Of a DNA stretch of 64,000 nt, positions 45,494-56,159 are shown one piece after another. A program made the position numbers and the translations under genes. Position 1 is the stretch's first letter; every line of letters starts with the position of its first letter. The notes beneath the pieces were generated by a model that saw nothing but the letters and a program-made list of their open reading frames with translations, was not told where the DNA came from and made no database searches. Where the stretch lies: NCBI RefSeq assembly GCF_022605725.1, contig NC_065556.1, positions 29,805,140-29,869,139 of the forward strand, given 5' to 3'. The DNA comes from Anthonomus grandis grandis. Its lineage: Eukaryota > Arthropoda > Insecta > Coleoptera > Curculionidae.

Positions 45494-46113
45494 TAGTGAT
45501 GTGCAACGATTACTTTTATAAGTATCGAGTAGATACTAATACTTTATATCTATATCTGATACTAAGTATCAGATATTTTGTATTTGTTACAAAGTAGTCA
45601 TTACTTGTATACTTGTTAGTGAATATACAGGCGAATATTAAGATTTTATATGAATACCTATATTAAATTTAGGGCTTGCTTTGGAGTTTGTTATATTTTT
45701 TGAATATAATAGAGGTTTGTCAAGTTTTAATAAGATATTTTAATACTTATGCTAATAAAAAGTAATCAAGTAATCGGGCATGACAAATTCAATTACTTTT
45801 ACTAGAACAAGGTATCGAAGTATCAAGCAACTGCGTGGCGACTGATGACAACCTCGGGTAAATATAAATAGGTATTATTAATTAATCATTTTTGGGCCGA
45901 TCAACAGCAATTTATTTCATTTCATTAACAATTTTACCATATTGTTAATGTAATAATACGCATAAGCAGCCACCGGTGACGTGGAAATTTGGGATTAAAA
46001 AAAAATATTTGAGTAAGGTAAGTAGTAAGTTGGGGTTGAAGGATTCGATTACTTTAAATCTTCGCATGTATCAGATAATAAAGTATTGAGTAGATACTAT
46101 CCGCACATCTCTA
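45494..46113. mobile_element. hAT MITE, 620 bp, perfect 8-bp target duplication
   Basis: Ends TAGTGATGTGC (45494) and GCACATCTCTA (ending 46113) are inverted at 9 of 11 positions. ATAATGTC flanks both sides (45486-45493 and 46114-46121). Subterminal 'AGTATCGAGTAGATACTA' on the left is matched in inverted form on the right by 'tattgagtagatactat'. No transposase frame inside. Confidence 0.92.
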
Positions 46114-46589
46114 ATAATGTCACATTCATTAATATGTTTTGCACAAGTCCAATCTTTCCTTGGTATTGCTCTTAACCATTTCTCTATTCTTTGGGCACTT
46201 AGGGAAGCTCAATATTGTTTCATTTCTTTTCGTTGATTCCTTTAAGCTGAAGTCATAATTAGATTTGCATTCAGGTATGCAGCAACGTTGAGGCACCTAA
46301 AATTAAAAAAAAAAAAATCACATATAGCACATAAAGTTTATTAATGATGCCTTTTACTATAAATCACAGGGGATCTTTGTATAAATTAATAACAAATTAT
46401 TAACTTACCTTTCTATTTTTACCTGTCATTAAACATGTAAACCCCACAAACTTATTATGTATTAAAAATTCAAATAACAAATATACAGTCCACGTTGAAA
46501 ACATCAAAACTCTAAGTAAATTAAAAAATCAAATTAAATACTAACATACTAAAAGAACAAAACCTTTATTAACATAATGCTACTTAGAA
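46114..46589. other. 3' flank of NIF3L1; no feature seen
   Basis: AT-rich sequence downstream of the NIF3L1 stop. Confidence 0.35.
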
Positions 46590-47613
46590 CTACACTGTAG
46601 TCAAACAATCTTTATCAACTGTCGACACATGAACAGCGAGCTGTTCATTTGCAAACAGTTTTTGAAAGGTTTTCAAGTAGCCCCTTTCAGAATCACTATG
46701 GTTGCATAATATAACACTAATTCCTTTCTGAGTGGCATCTAGAACGTCATGATGTAACATCTCTCCAGTCAAGTAGAGATCTGCCGATTGTCCTGCTAGA
46801 ACAGATGCCCCAGAACCGGCACATAATGCCAGTGTTGATATTAAACTCTCTAAAATGGGAATTAAAGTTAAACAAAGAAAGTTGGAAAATGTATAAGTAA
46901 CTCACCCAAGTTTTTTGTTTTTGCTAACCCCAACCGTATGTGTGGTATACCAATATGTTTTTTAATTTTATCAATAACCTCCTTTAAAGGTAATGGCTGT
47001 TCTAGGGTTAGAAATCTTCCCATACCTATAGACTCTATCTCGCCATTAGGAATGATTGGTTTGCTTGAGGATACTGAAAATGCTGATCCTAACCAGTCAT
47101 TAACACCATTTTGCATGGCATCCCAACTGGTATGTGGACTGAATACTGCTATATTGTTTTTAATACATTTTACAATAATTCTCTCCTTCCATGTACTAAA
47201 ATGATATCTCTCTCATTACTGACAATTTTATATGCCCACTTAAGTGCTTACCTTTGTGTGACAGTCTTTAAAGGCCTAAATATATTTGGATGGTAAGATA
47301 TAATTAATTGAGCTCCTATACCTACAGCCTCCTCTACAACCTCTTCGGTCAAATCAATAGTTAACAACACAGAATTGACATTTACGTTACTATCAGGCTC
47401 TACCAAGAGTCCTACGTTGTCCCATGACTCTGCTGTCTTTAATGGAGCCAATTCTTGCAGCTTTTTTAGCACCTCTTGCAGTTGAAGACCCATATTTTCT
47501 TTAGCTTTCAGTGATTGGGAATATTGTTGAACATGTGCGGATTTTTTTGAAAATAGGCAATGGGTCGATAGAAAGATGTTCTTTTTAATGTTTATGCGTG
47601 AAAATATGTTCAT
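46590..47613 (-). CDS. NIF3L1: NIF3-like protein 1 (NIF3L1/DUF34 family), three exons, complete
   Basis: Exons 47613-47252, 47195-46906 and 46849-46590 join (donors AAG|GTAAGC and TGG|GTGAGT; acceptors ATTTTAG) to 303 residues. The N-terminus (MNIFSRINIKKNIFLSTHC) is basic and Ser-rich, like a mitochondrial leader. Family marks follow: LAPLKTAESWDNVGLLVEP, SVLLTIDLTEEVVEEA, IGAQLIISYHPNIFRPLK (metal-ligand His), TWKERIIVKCIKNNIAVFS and PHTSWDAMQNGVNDWL, LAGQSADLYLTGEMLHHDVL (metal-ligand E and H). NIF3/DUF34 proteins are conserved dinuclear-metal proteins of debated function. Start codons of this gene and mRpL4 are 431 bp apart on opposite strands. Both introns are under 60 bases. Confidence 0.95.
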
Positions 47614-48044
47614 AATTTGTATGTCTAGTAAGAGAAAGACATTATCTCTGATCTATGTGGAAAAATTCAATAAAACCAAAATAATGAGTAACATAACCTA
47701 ACAAAACTATAAAGAGGGAAAATACCAATTTGTTGCAGACTGACGTGAAGAAAGAATTATTTGATTTTTAATGGAGTTTCCAGTAGCAACAGTATCACTT
47801 ATTCTGTCCGTCTTATATAATATTACTAATAATTATTTTATATAATATGATACTGATAAGTTAAAAAAAATTAAAATTTAAATAATGAGGAGCAAAATTT
47901 TCAATACAATTTGTTGCTACTAGAGTAAACAAAAAAAAATAATTTGACACCTGTCATTTGTTGCGACAGGGGAAGAGAAGAAGCAATTACCACAAGTTAA
48001 CCTAAAAAAATGTCAATAATTCCTCTGAAAAATAGCCATTAAAA
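47614..48044. promoter_or_regulatory. Divergent intergenic spacer, NIF3L1 (-) and mRpL4 (+)
   Basis: Only 431 bases separate the two start codons, so this must contain both promoters. It is AT-rich with no TATA box at a fitting distance. A shared bidirectional promoter for two housekeeping genes is the natural reading; both 5' UTRs must also fit here. Confidence 0.6.
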
Positions 48045-49942
48045 ATGCTAAGAAATCTATCCTTTCAAGTGAAAAATGTCCTCTCCAAGGGCCTCTCGAC
48101 ATCGGTCATCCCAAAACCAGCGAACGACATCGAGCCGCGACAGTTACGCTTCCCCCCAAAGTACGTAAAACCGCGACAAGTATGGCTCGAAAGTTTAGAC
48201 ACAATAGACGAAAGAAAACTGGGGATCTTGGAGCTCCATCCCGATATATTCGCCGCAAATCCCCGTATAGACTTAGTGCACCAAAACGTTCACTGGCAAA
48301 AAATGTATCGGTTTGTAAGTTATGCACACACCAAAGCCAGATTCGAAGTGCAAGGCGGAGGGAGAAAACCGTGGCCACAAAAGGGTCTTGGTAGGGCCCG
48401 ACACGGATCTATACGGTCCCCATTGTTTAGAGGAGGCGGAATTGCACATGGACCCAGATCGCCAACACCTCACTTCTATATGCTTCCGTTTTATAAGCGT
48501 ATATTGGGCTTAACATCAACATTGAGCATTAAGTTTGCTCAGGATGATTTACATATTGTAGACAGTTTGGAAATACCTTCAGAAGAAAGCTCTTATTTGG
48601 AGGAATTGGTTAAGAGTAGATTATGGGGGCCGTCAGTACTGTTTGTCGATAGGTAAAGAATTCTAAACTTTTTTTTTCTTTAATACTCTCACATATTTCA
48701 AATACATTGTAAATTATTAGCTAACATTACTGTTTTAATAATTTAGAAACTATGCAACATTTATCGCAATTTTCCAATCTATTTTCATGTTTTTTTCCAT
48801 TTATTAAGTATTAAAAAAAAATTATTAATAATCTGACACCTTGATGCCTTGCCAGTGGCATGGATCTCAATATATCCAAATGCAGTCATCCAAATTATGT
48901 AAACTTATTTATCATATAAAACATACTCTTTTAGAGTGTGTGTCTAACAAAAAGAGAATTGGAACTGCTACTAGATTCCACTCTAGACTTTACATAAGAA
49001 TCACATTGTTATTAAATCTTTAAAGTTGCTAGGATTCAATAAATGCAGTACCAGAAATTTTAATCCGAGTACCTCCATTCCTAAAACACTGTACTTTGCC
49101 TTTATCAGAACCCATTTGGAGTATATCTCCTCTGTATGGAGTCCAAATTATATATTTAATATCCATATACTGGAAAGGGTTCAGCATACATTCAAAAGCA
49201 GAAATACTTAACAATTCTCTATAGCTCAATCATAGATTGTCATTATTTTACTTCACAAATCACTTTACATGTATCATCTTGTACCACAGGTTCCATCCAA
49301 ACTTTCCATGTAACTTTTTACAGGATAATCTATGCCAACATTTTTTTTTACTTTTGAAGCCTTTTCTGGTAGCTTTATTTAGCCTTCATTTATAAACTAA
49401 GTTGATTGTCAATGAATTGGTATCCTTTTTTTTTGTTGTTCAGTGTTGATTTTGGTTACTTCAACTTGTATTTAGTTACTTACATAATTTTTGTATTGAG
49501 CTTCACCTGTTAATAGATAAATAAGTAAAATACTCTGTCTGACTGACAAAAAAGGTACATTAATGGAATCTTGGAAAATTGGGTCTATTTATAGATCAGA
49601 AGTAATTTTTGTTAGTTAAAAGCAATCTAAAAAATGATCGACAAAGCTTATCACAGTATCATAATATGCAAATGCTAATATTTTACCATTTATACTAACA
49701 TTACAAAATATTTTTTTTCTAGTGTTGATATTATGCCACTCAATATAACAGCAGCCACAGACCCAATAAAACATTTTAATTTGATGCCCCTGTATGGACT
49801 AAATGTTTACTCTATGCTGAAACATGATACTTTGGTCCTCACGAGGTCAGCTTTGGATTTGTTGGAAGAAAAATTGTTAAATAACTTGCATAGGTCTTAC
49901 TTAAAAGGAGTGGCCTCTAAGTTTAAGATTGATCAAGTGTAA
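48045..49942 (+). CDS. mRpL4: Mitochondrial large-subunit ribosomal protein uL4m
   Basis: Exons 48045-48652 and 49723-49942 (donor AG|GTAAAG, acceptor TTTTTCTAG) join to 275 residues. A mitochondrial-type leader (MLRNLSFQVKNVLSKGLSTS) is followed by VWLESLDTIDERKLGILEL, DLVHQNVHWQKMYRFVSYAH, the L4 loop signature 'GGGRKPWPQKGLGRARHGSI' with RSPLFRGGGIAHGP, then FYMLPFYKRILGLTSTLS. Exon 2 holds LPLYGLNVYSMLKHDTLVL, the C-terminal Rossmann-like strand. uL4 lines the peptide exit tunnel of the mitoribosome. The 1.07-kb intron has a LINE remnant. Complete, apparently functional. Confidence 0.97.
48840..49410 (+). pseudogene. LINE C-terminal remnant in the mRpL4 intron
   Basis: The plus strand has MLGFNKCSTRNFNPSTSIP, then KTLYFAFIRTHLEYISSVWS, PNYIFNIHILERVQHTFK, the post-catalytic region of jockey/CR1-type reverse transcriptases (LY.ALVRS.LEY.S.VW.P). 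A short preceding piece around 48870-49020 is consistent with the same element. No intact frame. Confidence 0.75.
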
Positions 49943-50307
49943 TTCTTTTAAATAAATTGTTTTTTTTTTTATTACACATATTTATTTATTTAGTATTCAT
50001 GCTGACTGACCAGTAGAGTTCAGTTGGCATGTTGTATTTTAAAAAAATTATGCAGCTTGTTTTATGTTTGGAATGTTATTTGGAAAACTTTGGATTTATT
50101 GATTTTTTGGCTAAACTGGACATTGTACCACTTTACTTTTGAAAGTTTGTAATTGTCTTCATTTTTTCTTCTCAAAATTTGAGACTAAAGTCAGAAAATC
50201 TATAATTTATTACTGGAAATTAAACATTCAAAATTTAGCTCCTTACAGAAATTGTTGCTATTTTATTATATAAATATTCTATTGGTATTTTTTTAAATCA
50301 TTTTGAT
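49943..50307. other. 3' flank of mRpL4
   Basis: AATAAA at 49951-49956, nine bases after the stop codon, followed by a T-rich run; likely polyadenylation region. Nothing else is seen. Confidence 0.5.
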
Positions 50308-50320
50308 ACCAGATTGATCA

Positions 50321-50552
50321 AAATTAACGAAAAACAAATAAAAACACAAAGTCACGGTCTCACAACATGTAATTAAACGGGCTAAATGTGTTTCGCTCTA
50401 GTTAGAGCATCATCAGGCCTTTAAAAGCCATCCACACACTTCATAATACATAAATAAAAAACGTGAGAATTTGTGAGACCGTGACTTTGTGTTTTTATTT
50501 GTTTTTCGTTAATTTTGTTGGTCTCTTAGAGAAGAATGGATGAGATTTTTAA
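50321..50552 (-). mobile_element. Penelope-like terminal-repeat copy with 13-bp target duplication (copy 2)
   Basis: ACCAGATTGATCA stands directly outside both ends (50308-50320 and 50553-50565), a 13-bp target duplication that delimits a 232-bp insertion. Inside, a 46-base perfect inverted repeat (starting TTTGTTTTTC... when read from either arm, containing CACAAAGTCACGGTCTCACA) surrounds a ~105-base centre with a hammerhead-like core on the minus strand. The tail TTGGTCTCTTAGAGAAG is shared with copy 1. Relative to that tail, the centre is inverted compared with copy 1. No ORF. Confidence 0.85.
50390..50416 (-). ncRNA. Hammerhead-like ribozyme core
   Basis: On the minus strand: CUGAUGA, one extra U, stem GCUCU/AGAGC with loop AACU, then GAAAC. 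The conserved CUGANGA and GAAA elements are both intact. The extra base before stem II departs from the textbook core. Stem III and the cleavage site would have to come from the following ACAC...GTTGTG sequence and cannot be confirmed by eye. Confidence 0.55.
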
Positions 50553-50768
50553 ACCAGATTGATCAGACTATGTTTTCTAAGGTGACTTTTTTATTTAGAC
50601 TCTTGTCCTTCACTAATACAGAGCAAAACAAAATGTTTTTAAATATTTGGGACAATTTAATTTGAGGTGGATAAAAACCTCAATCACCCAAAAAGAAAAA
50701 CACATTTTCAGAAATTTATTTCTCTTTAAATCTCAAATATACAAATAGCTCATTATTAATACAATATT

Positions 50769-50774
50769 ATCACA
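50769..50774 (-). promoter_or_regulatory. K box in the 3' UTR of the minus-strand WRPW gene
   Basis: TGTGAT on the minus strand, about 125 bases past the stop codon, with AATAAA nearby. K boxes are known negative-regulatory sites of E(spl)-complex and Bearded-family transcripts, matching the seed of the miR-2/13 group. A six-base match alone is weak. Confidence 0.4.
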
Positions 50775-50897
50775 TAATTTTATTTGCACATTAATTTTTT
50801 TACACAAATTGAAATGTTACAATAAATAAACAGCAACTAAAACTTTACAAACAAAATTCATTACTAAATATTTACAAACCAAAATAAAGTCAACTGG

Positions 50898-51341
50898 TTA
50901 CCACGGGCGCCACATTGAACCTCCGGAACAAACCTCTTGATTTTTCCTCAAATCTAATATATTTAAGTTCCGTTCGTGTGACGAGGTACTGTCTGCTTCA
51001 CAAATTTGCACATCTTCAGTCCGCGCTCTTTGAAACTCAACCTCTGTCACCGGAACTTCAGCCAATTCACTAATGGTCTTCTGAAGTTGTTGCCAGTGAT
51101 CGACGGTCATCTCCAAAATATCCATCGTCTGCAGTTTCCCGGGTCTAGGTCCGTCTTTCTTTACCGTTAACAGGTTCGGATCGCAATTCATCAAAATCTG
51201 CTTCAACGAATTTAAACTTCTTTTAATCCGTTGTTTGTTGTTCTTCTTGATGCAACCATTTCTTCCTCGCTCACTATTGGACTCGCGTAAAATTTTCTTC
51301 ACCTCTCGCTCCATCATAGAGTCGAAAATGTTCTGCTGCAT
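50898..51341 (-). CDS. WRPW helix-loop-helix protein with degenerate basic region (E(spl)-like)
   Basis: An intronless 147-residue frame starting at ATG 51341 (MQQNIFDSMMEREVKK). Helix 1 is QRIKRSLNSLKQILMNCDP, the loop includes a KDGPRPGK insertion, and helix 2 is LQTMDILEMTVDHWQQLQK; it ends SMWRPW, the Groucho-binding tetrapeptide. Spacing matches the neighbour at 54616, but the basic region does not: where HES proteins have K-P-x-x-E-K/R-R-R-R-A-R-I-N, this has N-G-C-I-K-K-N-N-K-Q-R-I-K. The Pro, the Glu that reads CANNTG and most Arg are gone. No Orange domain is seen. It could dimerise and recruit Groucho without binding E/N-box DNA itself. Gene-specific name not assigned. Confidence 0.85.
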   Translation of the reverse strand: MQQNIFDSMMEREVKKILRESNSERGRNGCIKKNNKQRIKRSLNSLKQILMNCDPNLLTVKKDGPRPGKLQTMDILEMTVDHWQQLQKTISELAEVPVTEVEFQRARTEDVQICEADSTSSHERNLNILDLRKNQEVCSGGSMWRPW

Positions 51342-54300
51342 ATTCACAGAGAGAGAAAGAGAATAAAGTCCCGGTAGCCACTACTTCTTTTTTTTTCTAA
51401 TTCGCCCTACAGGAGGTCTCGACTTGAAATGTCACCCGTTGGGTATTTTCAAAATTTTCTGTTAAAATGGGCAAAATCGTGAACGTACCCCCACCCGAAC
51501 TTGAACTACCTGACCGGCTCAGGGATGGACAATTATAATTCTGATTTTACAGCCAGCCTCAATAAAATTTCGTTTCTATTGTTGGCGGCATATTCTCAAA
51601 GGTTTATAGACTAAAGGCATTTATGAATTTTTAAAATATTTTTGTTAGGTACTTAATTATATTGGAAATGTGATACTCTGCTGTCTTTTTTTTTGGATGA
51701 TAAGGGAGCAATTGAGATTTGCTGTTTTTCTTGCATTATTTACGTTTAGTTTTATAGAGAAACAAATCTTATTTGAAGGAGTACAGGTGATCACAATAAA
51801 TTATATTTAAATAATAATAATTTGTGTCAAAATAACTGAAATGATTCAAAGCTACCGCCAAAGTAAGACATTTAAATTCAAAAAGTACTATAAAAAAATA
51901 TGCCACATCATATTTCTTTCAAAGGTGCACTCAATAAAATGACATTTCCACTTTTTGATTCTCCACTTGAAGGACAATAAACTGCCTGAAAGCACACTAT
52001 TAATTCCCTTTAGAGAACCGTATTTTAAAGCAATTTGACCATATTAAAGGCAATTGATGTGTTTGGTTCCCTTGGTGTATCAGCTGCATGGGGAATATAA
52101 TATGTCATATATTATTAGACCCTAAACTGTGAAAAATGTCAAACTAATTGTATATATGAATATGGAGTTCTATGGGTGCAGAATTCATTCATACATAAAA
52201 GTTTACCTAAGGGTAAAATATTTGCCCCTTTGTGTTTGATAAATAAGAGATTGAAATTTCCTAAAGTTCTACCCTGTCCTGTCAATCTGCTATGTTTTAC
52301 AACATTGCAAAGTACCCCTAAAAAAATCAACCCTTCTCAGATTGACTTCGCAAATTTGACAAATTTTACGACATAACCCTGAAAAAAGGGTTGCGAAAAG
52401 GGTGATTTTTTACGACACTTTTTTGGCAAGCCTTTTTTCAGCGGCCGGTGTCATAAACTGGCGGGTATTTAAAAATCGGCAACAGTATAGAGTGGTTCAC
52501 TAATAATAACCCTACTAAACTATTGCAAAAATGCGAAAAAAAGGGTGGAAGCCAGAGACGGCTTTCAAGAACTTTTTCACTTCGTTTTCTTAATTTTCAA
52601 TAAAAAAAATATTGTTGATGTAGTTTCTTAAAGTTATTTTAGGCAGTTAGAGTTTACGCTAGGTACCTCAACTGTGCCTATAATGCAGTTAAAGTGGACT
52701 TGGACTGCCTGGAATAACAAAACAATCATCATGTAAAATTCAGGTTTTTAATTATTAAAATGCCTTTAAAAAATCATTTTTTTTTTGTAGGTTAGTAAGA
52801 AATTTATTTAACTATACCTAAAAAAAATTAATCTATTTTTAAAATATCGTGCTTAAAATTCGATTTTTGGTAGAAAAAGTTTCATGTAAGCCTGTAAGAA
52901 ACAAAATAATTTCTCACTTTTAGTAGCCAAAATTATGCAATTCTTAGTTTATGAAATCTTTTCGAATTTGTCCTGAAAAAAAAATTAAATATCTTCCAGG
53001 CAATTGAACTCATTTCTATCATGCTTCAGGCTTTCCAAAATCATTTTCCAGGTTTTTTCTGGTTGTTTATTACTTTAATTGACTATTAGGAAATTAATTT
53101 TAAATTTAGAGTCTAGAAGGAAAACTGAATATTTTTTCAGGCTTTTCTGAAAAAATTGTGAAAATCCTTAAAATAATAGTCAAGAAATTGGAATTCTTAC
53201 TATAGAAGTGCCTATGAGAAACAAAATAATTTCTTACTTTAAGACTAGTGCCCATTTTTCGTCTTAGTATATAAAATTTGTTTAGTACTTAATTTTTGGT
53301 ATTCCTTAAAAGTTTTTCCAGTCTTTCCTCTAAAAATATAAAGTTTCTTCCAGGTACAACAGTACCAAATTAGTTACACAGTAACAGAGAATATGAATAT
53401 ATCTTCAACTGAGTCGATAACATCAAATCCAGGTGAAAGGAGTTATTTAAGCAAATTACTCCTTGGGCAGTAAATAACTAGTGGACAACCTGAAGTTATC
53501 CCAATAACATTAAACCAAAAATAAATATTATAATTTGTGATTTCTTTCGATTTGTGTATTGTAGTGGTAGGCTTTTCTGTATTTTTCGAATGGAAAATAT
53601 AGATAATAAGGACATATTTGGTGCACATAAAACGGTAAATGGTTAATCTGAGGTAACAAAATCAAAATTTAGGTCACGGCACGACAAACGAGGACGCGGT
53701 AAGTTTAAGAAAAAAAAAATCAAAAACATGAGTGAAAATGCTTATAACGGAACTGATCGGCGATATTGTTAATAACATTTTACAACATGGATTTTCATCT
53801 TTGAGTTATGAGGGCCAAATTAAATAAAAAAATAATGGGCGCTTATTACCTAAAATGTCCCGGCTCATTAATAATATCAAAGAGTAAGGGAACTAACAGA
53901 TCGTTCTCGAATCAACTGTCAAGACACTATAATAAGATCTAATGCGATGACTTGATAACAGTTGGAGATACTTCGCAATTCAAACGTAGTGTTCAATTTA
54001 AAATAAAGTCAGTGAAAGTTCGAAAATTAGATTTTACCAATGTCTACCACTTTCAAAGTCGTGTAATAAAACCTTCATATCATAAAATCTGTATATTCAT
54101 ACAAACGAATTAATTTAAAAAACCTCATTAATACATCAACCCTTTTCAAATGCCCTCCGTAAATCCTTTCCTAATAATGATATTTAATATTAGCATTTCA
54201 CACTCAACAAAGGAATTAACTCGACTTTCTACAAATAGCGATTGTTTACATGTACAGTCCCAAATCGTATTGAGCTACCGCAATTTGAATAAACAACCCT

Positions 54301-54377
54301 TTGAGACCCGAAAGGGTTTACTTATATCAGTTGGTTTTTAATCCAAATACAAAATATCAACAGAACGCCTCCCATTG
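51342..54377. other. Intergenic region between the two divergent WRPW genes
   Basis: About 3.3 kb with no other gene. It should contain both promoters. Motif-family pieces (GGACTGCCTGGAATAAC at about 52707, CTTCCAGGCAATTGAAC at about 52997) and a run rich in AAGGGTTG and ACCCTTTTT near 52315-52445 are repeats. I did not find a clear paired Su(H) site. Confidence 0.45.
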
Positions 54378-54403
54378 GGCCGATGGCCTCGGTACCATCG
54401 GCC
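54378..54403. promoter_or_regulatory. Perfect 9-bp inverted repeat upstream of the plus-strand WRPW gene
   Basis: GGCCGATGG, 8 bases, CCATCGGCC. It lies about 215 bases before the start codon in a locally GC-rich block. It might be a binding site for a dimeric factor; that is only a suggestion. Confidence 0.35.
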
Positions 54404-54615
54404 ACGCTTTGAGCCATTTAATGACTTTATGACACCCCCGAAAACCCAAAATTATCATTTCCCAAGAAGAAGACGACACCTAAGTGGGGGTAAATAGACT
54501 TTACGTCTTGTCGAGTTACAAGTACACGCTTTATTCGTTAAAGAATATCTGAGCTAATCAGAGCAGATCTTGAGTGTATTATTTATCGTGTTTTGGTGTT
54601 CAATTTTTACAAATA

Positions 54616-55146
54616 ATGGCTGATAGCAGAAAAATCAGAAAACCCTTGATGGAAAAGAAGAGGCGAGCAAGGATCAACGAGAGCCTAGAGATTTTGAAGA
54701 ATATCTTGATAGAGTACGATCCGGACACTATAAGCAGGACCGGCCAGAAGGCCTCCAAACTGGAAAAAGCTGACATCTTAGAGATGACCGTGAATTACTT
54801 ACAAAAAATGACCGCTTGTCACAGACAACAATATCCAGCGTATCGGGCCAAACCGTATGCAAGTGCACACTTTTATCAACATCAGCACCACCAACATGGA
54901 CAACTTAGGACGGCCGCTGAACAGTACCAAATGTTCCCGTACCCCTCGCAACCTAACAGAAGGACTATTTTGGATCCTTCAAGGTACGTTCCCAATTTGG
55001 AAATGGTGTCACCGCCTACTTCTCCTGACACCGTTTATCATGAAACTCCTAAGGAAAACTATCGTAGTCAAGATAACGGATTTGTTTCCGCCAAAGATAT
55101 TGTGAAAAAAGAGGACATTTGTGAGCCCATGTGGAGGCCTTGGTGA
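54616..55146 (+). CDS. HES/E(spl)-family bHLH repressor with WRPW
   Basis: Intronless, 176 residues. ATG 54616 was chosen because MADSRKIRKPLMEKKRRARI begins right before the basic region; the 14 upstream codons look like 5' UTR. The basic region has the HES proline (P10) and E13-K-K-R-R, followed by N21; helix 1 is to about residue 33, a loop with RTGQKASK, helix 2 LEKADILEMTVNYLQKM. Then a His/Gln-rich stretch, a Pro-rich PSQPNRRTILDPSR, VSPPTSPDTVYHETP and the end ICEPMWRPW. No Orange domain is apparent. Such proteins bind N/E boxes and repress through Groucho downstream of Notch. With the divergent WRPW gene it forms a small E(spl)-type pair. Confidence 0.92.
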   Translation: MADSRKIRKPLMEKKRRARINESLEILKNILIEYDPDTISRTGQKASKLEKADILEMTVNYLQKMTACHRQQYPAYRAKPYASAHFYQHQHHQHGQLRTAAEQYQMFPYPSQPNRRTILDPSRYVPNLEMVSPPTSPDTVYHETPKENYRSQDNGFVSAKDIVKKEDICEPMWRPW

Positions 55147-55241
55147 CGGAAGATTTTGTATATATCATATAAATAGTGTAAATATTGTTAAGAAATGTAT
55201 GTAACTGCTGTAATAGTAGCATGTTTTGTTAACGGTATTAT

Positions 55242-55247
55242 TGTGAT
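55242..55247 (+). promoter_or_regulatory. K box in the 3' UTR
   Basis: TGTGAT about 95 bases after the stop codon of the plus-strand WRPW gene. Occurrence in both genes of the pair supports, but does not prove, shared miRNA control. Confidence 0.4.
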
Positions 55248-55557
55248 ATTAGATTGTAGTAGTGTTGCTAGTTAAGAAAATATATTATTTTATTTCCCTA
55301 ATAAGTTGTTTTCTTACCGATTTCCCACCAAATGTCACTACTTATATAGGCCCTAAATCATCTAAAAAACACTATATAGAAGCCACATATAGGAAGACAA
55401 CAAAAATATTTTATATAAGAATTTACTCCTAAGAACTCGTTCAATGAAGCATCTAGATGAGATCATCTCAGTCAGATATATCAAGATGGTAGTATCACTA
55501 GGAAACAAGATATAAGATTCTTTTAGTTTTCATTGACCTGAAGGGAGATTATTAATA

Positions 55558-56057
55558 AACTCCTGGACAAAATTATGGCACCCCTAATTATTTTGTCAAG
55601 AAAATTTAAATAAAAATAAATATCAGTTAAAACAGTTATAATATCTTTTCTCGTATAAAAAGCAGAACTGGACAAAAACTATGTTTATGCTTTATCATGG
55701 AACATGCTGCTCGTGAGGAGTGAGAATACATCCGCAGGAAAGTTTTCATAATTTGATACGAGGAATGCTGCGAAGACTTCAAGCGGTCATTGCAGCTAGA
55801 GGTGACAATACACGTTATTAAGAATTCATTATGGGTCTATTGTTTTATTTTTGTATCAAAATTGAAGTTAGTGAAAATCGATGCTTTTCCTTGTATTGAA
55901 TTTAGTTACTGAAATCTCGTTTTGTTGAATAGAATATAATTGTTTTTGTCAATTAATAATGCATAGTTAACAATGCTTATAAGTTTGCTTATTTTTTTAT
56001 CTTTATTAAAAAAAAATCTCTAAAAATCAAGTGGTGCGATAATTTTGTCCAGGAGTT
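55558..56057 (+). mobile_element. Tc1-type deletion derivative retaining the transposase C-terminus
   Basis: AACTCCTGGACAAAATTATG at the left matches the inverted right end with one difference (ATTATC instead of ATTATG), and TA flanks both ends. The interior ends a frame with LRRLQAVIAARGDNTRY and stop (about 55765-55820), the standard Tc1 transposase C-terminus. The rest of the 500-bp element lacks the catalytic domain. Confidence 0.88.
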
Positions 56058-56159
56058 TATATCGGTCTGAGAAATTCAGCTCTTTGGATGCGAAGTAATA
56101 GGTAACCAAGAAAACACTATAGCGTTTTCTTACACCTTTCTACTAATTATTAGAGTTTT

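Noticed and set aside
48106..48513. Open frames in other registers across mRpL4
   Set aside because: They overlap the conserved uL4 coding exon and have no independent support.
50462..50469. Su(H)-like site CGTGAGAA near the WRPW gene
   Set aside because: It lies inside the Penelope-like insertion, on the 3' side of the gene, and is a single 8-base match.
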